From JAYWXI01 sp036016955 (GTDB taxonomy: Bacteria; Bacteroidota; Bacteroidia; Flavobacteriales; Weeksellaceae), in NCBI RefSeq assembly GCF_036016955.1, contig NZ_JAYWXI010000020.1:1-19136 (forward strand): DNA of 19,136 bases, read 5' to 3'. The translations under genes were made by a program, and so were the position numbers. Positions 14,143 through 19,136 of this stretch are shown here, piece by piece. Under the pieces are notes generated by a model. It was not told the origin of the DNA. It did no database searches and worked only from the letters and a program-made list of their open reading frames with translations. Each line of letters opens with the position of its first letter. Positions within the stretch are counted from its first letter, which is position 1.

Positions 14143-15513
14143 TTAAAATAACTGCATTTGCCAATCAGGGTAATGCCTAGCCTCAAACTTTGCCCTGTTG
14201 TGTTTCTTGTTGAACTTAGCGTTTCGGATATTGTGAGCAATGAAATAAATCTTATCTTCCAAATTTACACCCCTCTTATTTCTCGGCAGATATTTTTTCT
14301 CTAAATCGTTGAATATTTTTCGCTCATTTTTCCAATAATATTTTAGCCCCGTGAAACATAAAAATTTGCTCCCTTTTTTCTGCATTGAAATATCCAATTT
14401 CGTAACCTCGCAAACACTCTCTTTTTTTTCGTATTCAGTCGCCCCATTTTTACCCTCTGTTTTTTCGCCTTGTTTAACATCACTCCCTACACCCCCAAAT
14501 GGTAACGAAATTACCCTATATACTAGTGGTAATTTTGTAACAATTTCACTTTTTGAAATATCGGTAATTTTGTAACAATGTTTAATATTTTTATCATCAG
14601 AATTTGGCTCTAAAATATTGGTAATTTTGTAACAATTTTCACGCAAAAGTTCGTCCCATTTTTCAGCTATTAAGTTAGATATTTTAGCCTTGATATTTTG
14701 ACTATGTTTCACAACGATTTTATTGTAATCTCGCTTATTTTTAAACCTTTCTACTCTATCCTCTATATTACTCCAAAAATTAGGGTTACAATAGTCTTTT
14801 ATAGCTTCTTTTTCCCTTTTGTTCATCTTATCGGTACGCATTGTAAAATCATAGAAATAGACCTCATCAAAACACTCTAGTAGCCTGTATTTTAATTGCT
14901 CCATTTTTTCAGTATCCAATAAGTCCGTAAGGTAAGTTATACCTATATCGTTGAGTTTTTGCATTTTCCTGTACTTCATTTCAAAACGAAAAGTGTTCGG
15001 CTGTATGTTCTTAACTATGGTTACCTCTATATCGTCATCATTATACTGCCTGTACTTGTCGTATATCTTTACGAAATACTGCGTTTTTTCCACCTCTCTA
15101 AAGTTACCTGCCGTTATGCTCTTGGTAAACTCTTTATCTTGGTAAAATAGTAGGTTATTGAGTACCTTTTGAGGGTCAAAAGGGAGCGTAACATTTACCC
15201 CAAATTCTAAGTTAGTCAGCTTTAGGTGTTGAGGTGTTAGACCTAGTACCCTTTCTATCTCGTAAAGGGTTACGGATAAATCCTGACTATTAAAATCGTT
15301 ACCGTTAAAATCTGCCTTATTAAAAAACTTATGCAAACTGCCCTCTATATATACACTCCTAGAGGGGTATTGTATTATCTTCATTTGGTTGTATAACCCT
15401 ACCATTTTACCACTCGTTTCGCCTGTTGTGGTGTTTACCTCTGTTATAAAATCCATTAACTCGATTCTAAGTTGATAAGGGGCTTCGTACTTCGCACGGA
15501 TATAATCTATCAT
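14143..15513 (-). CDS. replication-initiator-like protein of the element
   Basis: A 456-residue protein. It resembles the phage/plasmid replication proteins of the gene II/X type found in Flavobacteriia elements: N-terminal MIDYIRAKYEAPYQLRIEL, the central LTNLEFGVNVTLP (100-111), then YFVKIYDKYRQYN (146-158) and FRFEMKYRKMQKLNDIGITYLTDLLD. No HUH motif is visible, so a rolling-circle mechanism is not shown. A linker (about 292-375) joins a basic C-terminal part (SKFLCFTGLKYYW to the end). The linker DNA carries 17-bp repeats conserved in two reading frames (see separate entry), recalling lambda gene O, whose origin lies inside the gene. The gene is last in the leftward early operon; a triplet of TTAgCG sites sits just upstream of its ATG. 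Assignment is by remembered family likeness. Confidence 0.6.
   Translation of the reverse strand: MIDYIRAKYEAPYQLRIELMDFITEVNTTTGETSGKMVGLYNQMKIIQYPSRSVYIEGSLHKFFNKADFNGNDFNSQDLSVTLYEIERVLGLTPQHLKLTNLEFGVNVTLPFDPQKVLNNLLFYQDKEFTKSITAGNFREVEKTQYFVKIYDKYRQYNDDDIEVTIVKNIQPNTFRFEMKYRKMQKLNDIGITYLTDLLDTEKMEQLKYRLLECFDEVYFYDFTMRTDKMNKREKEAIKDYCNPNFWSNIEDRVERFKNKRDYNKIVVKHSQNIKAKISNLIAEKWDELLRENCYKITNILEPNSDDKNIKHCYKITDISKSEIVTKLPLVYRVISLPFGGVGSDVKQGEKTEGKNGATEYEKKESVCEVTKLDISMQKKGSKFLCFTGLKYYWKNERKIFNDLEKKYLPRNKRGVNLEDKIYFIAHNIRNAKFNKKHNRAKFEARHYPDWQMQLF
14501..14636. repeat. 17-bp repeats inside the rep gene, conserved across reading frames
   Basis: GGTAATTTTGTAACAAT occurs three times identically, at 14528-14544, 14563-14579 and 14620-14636. 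A related palindromic copy, GGTAACGAAATTACC, is at 14501-14515 in the opposite sense, and a decayed copy, AATTTCGTAAC, at 14396-14406. On the coding strand the last two exact copies read as CYKIT, but the copy at 14528 is in another frame and reads as IVTKLP. DNA rather than protein is therefore conserved, as expected for protein-binding iterons. Confidence 0.85.
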
Positions 15514-15524
15514 ATTACATTTTA

Positions 15525-15551
15525 TTAAGCGATGATTAGCGACAATTAGCG
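15525..15551. repeat. triplet of TTAgCG sites before the rep start
   Basis: TTAAGCGA, TTAGCGAC and TTAGCG occur with the AGCG core at 15528, 15538 and 15548, exactly 10 bases apart. The block is 12 bases upstream of the rep ATG and shares TTAGCGA with the third triplet at 13381. It is a likely operator or binding site of the same protein. Confidence 0.6.
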
Positions 15552-15566
15552 TTTTATTTGGTTTAT

Positions 15567-15596
15567 CTGATGAGGTTAGACCGCAAACCTCATCAG
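15567..15596. repeat. hairpin over the winged-helix gene stop
   Basis: The perfect 11-bp stem CTGATGAGGTT (15567-15577) with AACCTCATCAG (15586-15596) has an 8-base loop and spans the stop codon of the winged-helix gene. There is no T run. The same TGATGAGGT word recurs at 13274, 15634 and, inverted, at 13169. It could control expression of rep relative to the upstream gene. Confidence 0.65.
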
Positions 15597-15998
15597 TAAA
15601 TCTATTTTAGTTTTATAGTATTCTATTTTGCCTCTGATGAGGTCTTTTGTCGTTTCGGTCTTATTGGCTAAGGTTATAAAGTCCGTTTCCAAATCCTCTC
15701 GCTTGGTGCGGTACTCTATGTATAACCGTTTTTGTATTTTTTTAGCCTCGTCTAAACTGCATACCTTAAATATAGTTTGTTGTCTGCCGTTGCATTCTTT
15801 CGTGCCTATCTTTCGGATTAGCCCCACTTTTTGCAGGTCGCTAATACGGTTGGTTACTAGATTGGTGTTTATATTGTAAGCGTTTGCGAGTTCCGTATAG
15901 GTACACTCTCCTAATTGCTCTATCTGTTTTAATACCGTTGTCATTCTCTCAGGTAGTTCCTTTATTATGGCTTTGTAGCCCTCCTTTTGTGCGTTCAT
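15576..15998 (-). CDS. winged-helix DNA-binding protein
   Basis: A 140-residue protein. Residues 15-85 form a winged helix (RMTTVLKQIEQLGECTYTELANAYNINTNLVTNRISDLQKVGLIRKIGTKECNGRQQTIFKVC), where ELANAYNINTNLVTNRISDLQKVGLI is helix-turn-helix plus the start of the wing. The C-terminal half is charged and helical (EAKKIQKRLYIEYRTKREDLETDFITLANK), probably for dimerisation. It is cytosolic. Its ATG lies 11 bases downstream of a nine-unit 11-bp repeat array, an arrangement common for autoregulated replication or partition proteins. It is followed by rep after 62 bases. It could be a replication accessory protein, a partition factor or a repressor; the sequence does not decide. Confidence 0.7.
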   Translation of the reverse strand: MNAQKEGYKAIIKELPERMTTVLKQIEQLGECTYTELANAYNINTNLVTNRISDLQKVGLIRKIGTKECNGRQQTIFKVCSLDEAKKIQKRLYIEYRTKREDLETDFITLANKTETTKDLIRGKIEYYKTKIDLLMRFAV

Positions 15999-16009
15999 AA
16001 TTTTATTAT

Positions 16010-16108
16010 TTTGGTTATCCTTTGGTTATGGTTAGGTTATCTTTCGGTTATAGTTAGGTTATTCGTTGGTTTGCCTTTGGTTTGTCGGCGGTTCGTCAGC
16101 GGTTTGCT
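16010..16108. repeat. nine 11-bp phased repeats (iteron-like array)
   Basis: GGTT recurs at 16013, 16024, 16035, 16046, 16057, 16068, 16079, 16090 and 16101, exactly 11 bases apart each time. The first five units read like TTTGGTTATCC and the last four drift to TTTGGTTTGTC or AGCGGTTTGCT. Units 2-3 and 4-5 also form a 22-bp duplication. The array is non-coding, lies between the 176-residue gene and the winged-helix gene, and is bordered by an AT-rich patch. It is not a CRISPR, as there are no spacers. An origin or operator function is likely. Confidence 0.88.
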
Positions 16109-16152
16109 GACAACCTGCACCCCTATATTTTATTGCGTTTTAGTGGTTTGTT

Positions 16153-16683
16153 TTAGGCGGTATCTTGGTTTAATTTCTCAAATACTCGGTTGTTGAGTGT
16201 CTTAATCTCATCTAAAAACTCGTCATAGGTTATATCCCCTTTCATTGCCCTTTCGTAAATATCAGGGTAGTCATCGTTAAGGTCATTTCTTACATCAAAA
16301 ATGAAACAGTCTATATCCCAATCAGGTACAAAAGATACAGTTTGCGATACATACCAAAATACATTACTTATCCTGTACAACTCTTTTGTAGTATCGAAAT
16401 AGGTCTTTTTGTGTTCTTCTGTAATTTCTTTGTTTTCTATGATACACCTCAGCAAAGTGTAAAATATATCTGCGTTTACTTTGGGCTTACCTAACCCCTC
16501 TAAGAATAGGTTTAGGTTATGGGTGTTATCCATTGTCTCTAACAAGTACAAAGACAACTCAAAGCTGTTAAAATAGTCTGTATTTGTTCCAAAATCCTCA
16601 TCATATACCAGGGTTGGTCTTTTGTTTTCTGCATTTTTCAGTTCACTTTCGTAGATACTGCTGATGCTGTTTATTATTCTCAT
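16153..16683 (-). CDS. unknown acidic protein of the early operon
   Basis: A 176-residue acidic protein with no signal peptide or membrane segment. The second half reads as helical (EITEEHKKTYFDTTKELYRISNVFWYVSQTVSF, then DPDIYERAMKGDITYDEFLDEIKTLNNRVFEKLNQD). I recognise no domain. It is the second gene of the leftward early operon that begins at the divergent promoter near 17045, 28 bases after the preceding stop. A regulator or interference protein of the element is possible but not shown. Confidence 0.65.
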   Translation of the reverse strand: MRIINSISSIYESELKNAENKRPTLVYDEDFGTNTDYFNSFELSLYLLETMDNTHNLNLFLEGLGKPKVNADIFYTLLRCIIENKEITEEHKKTYFDTTKELYRISNVFWYVSQTVSFVPDWDIDCFIFDVRNDLNDDYPDIYERAMKGDITYDEFLDEIKTLNNRVFEKLNQDTA

Positions 16684-16711
16684 TTTATTTGTTTTTTAGT
16701 TAGTTAATTGA

Positions 16712-16990
16712 TTAGATAATTCCTTTTGCTCGGTCTGATATAGCTTGTATCCATTGAGGTTCTAATGGTAATAAACACCCCATAATCTCATTTATAGAGT
16801 TCGTCATCTCCTTTACTTGTGGATTATTAGAGGCTACCTCGTGCAGTCCTGAACGCACTCGCCAAAGGTTAGCTAGTAGGTTATTATAAGCCTCTTCGCT
16901 GTTGAGCAACTGCTCTAGGTGTTTTACCATATAAGGCTCTAAATAGGTTCTTTTGGGGCTTACCTGCCCATTGTTGTGCTGATTTGTCAT
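16712..16990 (-). CDS. unknown small protein, first gene of the early operon
   Basis: A 92-residue, mostly helical, soluble protein (MVKHLEQLLNSEEAYNNLLANLWRVRSGLHEVA, then VKEMTNSINEIMGCLLPLEPQWIQAISDRA). There is no known motif. It is transcribed away from the XRE repressor gene, from a -7 box (TAAATTTG on the minus strand, 17049-17042) about 50 bases before its ATG. By position it corresponds to the first early gene that a phage-type repressor controls. Confidence 0.65.
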   Translation of the reverse strand: MTNQHNNGQVSPKRTYLEPYMVKHLEQLLNSEEAYNNLLANLWRVRSGLHEVASNNPQVKEMTNSINEIMGCLLPLEPQWIQAISDRAKGII

Positions 16991-17040
16991 AGCGTTATTT
17001 TATATATCTTTTATTTACTTTTAATGTATATTTTATAATT

Positions 17041-17120
17041 GCAAATTTACATCTTAGTATGATTATATGCAAATTAAATGTAAAATATATACCTTGTTAT
17101 TTACATTTGGTGTATATTTG
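17041..17120. promoter_or_regulatory. divergent operator-promoter region of the repressor
   Basis: Two -7 boxes face apart: TAAATTTG (minus, 17049-17042) and TATATTTG (plus, 17113-17120), the latter with TTG at 17094-17096 as a -33. Between them AATGTAAA (17077-17084) and TTTACATT (17100-17107) form a perfect inverted repeat, and TGCAAAT occurs at 17068-17074 and inverted at 17116-17122. This is a typical arrangement for a Cro/CI-like switch. Confidence 0.7.
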
Positions 17121-17140
17121 CAGTATAATTAAAGTAACCA

Positions 17141-17428
17141 ATGTTAAGGCTTAAAGAAATTTTAAAAGACAAAGGCGTTACAGGTAAAGAATTAGCTAAC
17201 AAAATAGGATTAACCGAAACTAGTATATCAAGGATTGTAAAAAATGAACAATTCCCAAATGCTAAGACTTTAAAGGATATTTCTAACGCCTTAAATATTC
17301 CTGTTAGAGACTTATTCGCTCATTCTGATAACGAAACACCTTTATATATCCAAAACGAGCAAGGGGATTATGTAGAGGTAGGTAGTCTTAAAATAGACGC
17401 TCTTAAACCTAAAAAAATATCTGAATAA
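17141..17428 (+). CDS. XRE-family repressor (Cro/CI-like)
   Basis: A 95-residue protein. Residues 3-60 form an HTH_3 domain (LKEILKDKGVTGKELANKIGLTETSISRIVKNEQFPNAKTLKDISNALNIPVRDLF). A short tail (about 65-95) lacks a LexA/CI peptidase domain, so RecA-driven self-cleavage is not expected. It is the only protein gene of the element on the plus strand. It faces away from the early operon across an operator with inverted repeats, and its 3' end overlaps that of the antirepressor gene by 20 bases tail to tail. The likely role is master repressor of the leftward genes, relieved by an antirepressor rather than by cleavage. Confidence 0.82.
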   Translation: MLRLKEILKDKGVTGKELANKIGLTETSISRIVKNEQFPNAKTLKDISNALNIPVRDLFAHSDNETPLYIQNEQGDYVEVGSLKIDALKPKKISE

Positions 17429-18029
17429 TATCTCTAGGGTAAGTATTAACATAGCCAAAACGAGGGTCAAATATTTGCCCTATGATAATATCATTATCAC
17501 GGCAGTATTTCGCTACCTTACGCCCTATGATAGAGACTGTTTTATTATCAATTCGTTTTTTCTCTAGTGTGGCGTAACCTGCTATTGTGATAAAACTCTC
17601 CTCGCTTGTGGTTATCCTCGCCTTGATATGATTAACTTCTTTTTGTAGCGTTTCTAGTTGCTGTGATTGCTGTAGTAATAATTGAGCGGATTGTGCCACT
17701 ATCTCCACCTGCGAAAGTGGTTTTTTTAGGCGTTTTTCACACTCTATAAAATACTACCTCGCTTGTTTGCCTTTTTCGCTTCTCTGTAACATTGAAATCT
17801 CTTTTGCACAATCTAGCGTAAGGGCGTAATTTATTAAGGGGCGCCCGCCGTTAGGTTTTTCGGAAAAATCCGATAAACTCTGATAGTCAATATTTTCAAT
17901 AAATCCATACTCAAACATTCGCTTTATCCAATCTGCGAATTTATCTTTTATCTCTAAAAAAGAGTGTAACTCTCTAGCTGACACGGCTTGTTTGCCATTT
18001 TGTTCTGTAATTTTGATTAACTCGTTCAT
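17409..18029 (-). pseudogene. AntA-type antirepressor interrupted by an in-frame TAG
   Basis: Residues 1-91 are an AntA domain (MNELIKITEQNGKQAVSARELHSFLEIKDKFADWIKRMFEYGFIENIDYQSLSD, then RPLINYALTLDCAKEISMLQRSEKGKQAR). The frame then meets TAG at 17756-17754 and continues without shift: YFIECEKRLKKPLSQVEIVAQ and the usual C-terminal domain (SFITIAGYATLEKKRIDN, DPRFGYVNTYPRDIIQIFF). Homologues have R or Q at the stop position, so a single CAG-to-TAG change would explain it. The intact protein would be 206 residues. The family counteracts phage repressors, and the convergent XRE gene is the natural target. Either the gene is newly broken, the TAG is read through, or two pieces are made (a GTG at 17708 could start the second). 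Its final stop is also TAG; all other element genes end in TAA. Confidence 0.8.
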
Positions 18030-18068
18030 TTTTATATTTTAGTGTTTATGATTTATAACTTTTTTACC

Positions 18069-18149
18069 TATATTTGCCCTATGTAAATGCCGTTTATTGG
18101 TGTTACAATTCAACAATTAAAGGGGGTCTTTTGGGCTTCCTTTTTTTTT
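18069..18149 (+). ncRNA. possible short plus-strand transcript between the antirepressor and HTH genes
   Basis: A full -7 box, TATATTTG, at 18069-18076 is followed after about 42 bases by a GU-rich hairpin (AAAGG 18119-18124 region pairing with CCTTT near 18139-18143) and a nine-T run (18141-18149). The product would be a transcript of about 65 bases antisense to nothing coding. A 24-codon frame from 18087 runs through the T tract and is not convincing. Low confidence. Confidence 0.35.
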
Positions 18150-18150
18150 A

Positions 18151-18438
18151 TTAGTATTTGATTTTACCTTTATCTACTAATGCCTCTACTTCTTTGCGTT
18201 TGTAATACACCCTATTACCTATACCGTACGCCGTTAGTTTACCGCCCTTTGCCCAACGGTTCAGAGTGGAGTAATCTATATGCAGTAATTCACATACCTC
18301 TTTCCGTGTGAGGTAGGTTGTGGGTTCTTTGGGTTGAAATTGTTTTGATAGTCTTTGCTCCAATTCAGGAACAATAGCGTTAGAAATCGCTTTGATTAGT
18401 TCGTTAGGGTTTGTCCCTATAAATTGTATTGCCTCCAT
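18151..18438 (-). CDS. excisionase-like HTH (HTH_17/MerR-type) protein
   Basis: A 95-residue protein. After a helical lead (residues 1-38), residues 41-88 form the HTH_17 winged-helix domain common in excisionases and element regulators of Bacteroidota (TYLTRKEVCELLHIDYSTLNRWAKGGKLTAYGIGNRVYYKRKEVEAL). The likely role is DNA bending or binding at the att site for excision, or regulation. It has a good -7 box (TACTTTTG, minus strand, 18471-18464) 25 bases before the ATG and a set of GGGAACT boxes at the -33 region. It lies between the antirepressor gene and an unknown basic protein, all on the minus strand. Confidence 0.75.
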   Translation of the reverse strand: MEAIQFIGTNPNELIKAISNAIVPELEQRLSKQFQPKEPTTYLTRKEVCELLHIDYSTLNRWAKGGKLTAYGIGNRVYYKRKEVEALVDKGKIKY

Positions 18439-18463
18439 AATTTTTTTGTTTAGAATTATGGGG

Positions 18464-18523
18464 CAAAAGTATATTGTGCGGTTGCTTGGGAACTAACTTG
18501 GGAGTTCCCAAAAAAGTTCCCAA
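18464..18523 (-). promoter_or_regulatory. promoter and GGGAACT operator of the excisionase-like gene
   Basis: The -7 box TACTTTTG (18471-18464, minus strand) is preceded by repeated boxes: TTGGGAACT (18486-18494) pairs perfectly with AGTTCCCAA (18503-18511), and a second AGTTCCCAA follows at 18515-18523. Boxes in this position would overlap the -33 region, so a repressor or activator is likely to bind there. Confidence 0.65.
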
Positions 18524-18532
18524 ATTTTTAAT

Positions 18533-19042
18533 TTATTGATTTTTAGACTTTTTCTCTAAGTCTTCTGTTTTCATATTTTTTAGTTTCTCTAGGTAGTCTT
18601 TAGCAAACTCTTGGTTTATTTTTCCGCTTGATGTTCGCACTTCTCTCACATATCTATCGGTAGTATCTAAAATATCAGCAAACAAAAACTCTACCTGCCT
18701 ACCGTGATACCCTTTATTGTATATATGTTGATAAATACCTAACTCAATTAAAATATTTATTTTTTGAGTTTTGTTTAGCTTAACTCTCGCCTTTTGTTTT
18801 TCGTGTTCTTCGCCTGTTGTGTGTTGCTCTTCTGCGGTTGGTGTTACCTCATCGGATAAATTATAGGGTAAATCCCCTTTTAGTGGTGTTATTTTGCCTG
18901 TTGTGGGGTCTACTTTACCCAATAAGCGAACATTTGCACTTTTTTTAATATTTATAATATACTCTATATGATTTACTATTTTAGGGAGTGCGAATTTTAG
19001 GTTTTTGAATTGGTTAGCCGTTAAGTATATTTTAAAATTCAC
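18533..19042 (-). CDS. unknown basic protein of the element
   Basis: A 169-residue soluble protein. The N-terminal part is basic (MNFKIYLTANQFKNLKFALPKIVNHIEYIINIKKSANVRLLG), the middle is a low-complexity T/E linker (about 60-85), and the C-terminal part is charged and helical (LNKTQKINILIELGIYQHIYNKGYHGRQVEFLFADILDTTDRYVREVRTSSGKINQEFAKDYLEKLKNM). I recognise no family. It precedes the excisionase-like gene, a position often taken by small genes of unknown role next to the integration module. Confidence 0.65.
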   Translation of the reverse strand: MNFKIYLTANQFKNLKFALPKIVNHIEYIINIKKSANVRLLGKVDPTTGKITPLKGDLPYNLSDEVTPTAEEQHTTGEEHEKQKARVKLNKTQKINILIELGIYQHIYNKGYHGRQVEFLFADILDTTDRYVREVRTSSGKINQEFAKDYLEKLKNMKTEDLEKKSKNQ

Positions 19043-19074
19043 ACTAATTCATTAAGTTATTGATATATAAAAAA

Positions 19075-19136
19075 TTATAAGCATTTTTTCAATTTCAGGT
19101 AACGAATTAGTAACTCAACTTGCTTCTTTTGATTTC
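19075..19136 (-). CDS. possible C-terminal end of a gene entering from the right edge
   Basis: An open minus-strand frame enters from the edge and reads NQKKQVELLIRYLKLKKCL before a TAA at 19077-19075, 32 bases upstream of the next gene. The helical, lysine-rich end is compatible with the tail of a recombinase or other element gene, but 20 codons are too few to judge. Confidence 0.3.
   Translation of the reverse strand, partial: NQKKQVELLIRYLKLKKCL

Noticed and set aside
16010..16108. CRISPR or VNTR in a coding gene
   Set aside because: The units are 11 bp without spacers and the stretch is outside any gene; the phase fits a protein-binding array.
17754..17756. Genome-wide TAG recoding
   Set aside because: Only one gene shows an internal TAG, and the element genes otherwise end in TAA. 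A point mutation is the simpler explanation; recoding is kept only as a test.
18087..18161. 24-residue hydrophobic peptide (type I toxin-like)
   Set aside because: The frame runs through the terminator hairpin and nine-T run, so the message would end before the stop codon.

Overview
The window looks like a chromosomal segment of a member of the Bacteroidota, most likely class Flavobacteriia. The evidence is the Flavobacteriia-type surface protein opening (VGINTTTPGATLEV), the TAnnTTTG type -7 promoter boxes, a small PspC-like membrane protein, and a GH13/SLC45/NTF2-like maltodextrin operon. I cannot name a species. The base composition is mosaic: the housekeeping genes are visibly richer in G+C than an AT-rich lipoprotein island (about 5.0-6.6 kb) and everything to the right of a tRNA gene (12.64 kb to the end).

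Left part (1-12.6 kb), chromosome backbone. On the minus strand there is the start of a secreted surface protein (cut by the window edge), then a gene-free stretch of about 0.9 kb full of hairpins and carrying a (GT)9 tract, then a two-gene pspC-like/GNAT operon. clpB runs on the plus strand and ends in a clear terminator. An AT-rich lipoprotein with a glycan-binding-like domain and a C-terminal Hint domain follows, then a CvfB-like S1 protein. Next comes an operon transcribed leftwards (GH13 amylase/neopullulanase, secreted NTF2-like protein, SLC45-type sugar permease) that ends in a terminator. A bile acid:sodium symporter family gene with a TTG start comes last, and then tRNA-Arg(CCT).

Right part (12.64 kb to the end), mobile element. 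The element abuts the 3' end of tRNA-Arg and continues beyond the window. Genes in order from the tRNA: an orphan HigA-like XRE protein; a gene-poor 1-kb control region with four helically phased repeat triplets, a promoter-terminator-bounded structured RNA candidate, palindromes and direct repeats; a replication-initiator-like protein; a winged-helix protein; two unknown early genes; a divergent XRE repressor; an AntA-type antirepressor broken by an in-frame TAG; an excisionase-like HTH protein; and an unknown basic protein. No capsid, portal, terminase, relaxase or integrase gene is visible.

The most interesting signal is the density and organisation of short direct repeats in this element. 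They comprise nine perfectly phased 11-bp repeats just upstream of the winged-helix gene, five triplet blocks of TTAnnGA-like sites at 10/11-bp spacing (one at the rep start, four downstream of rep), and 17-bp repeats inside the rep gene that are conserved in two different reading frames. Together with the repressor/antirepressor switch and rep module, this resembles a phage satellite (PICI-like) or an integrated plasmid with its own origin. That reading is inference; the repeats are seen directly.
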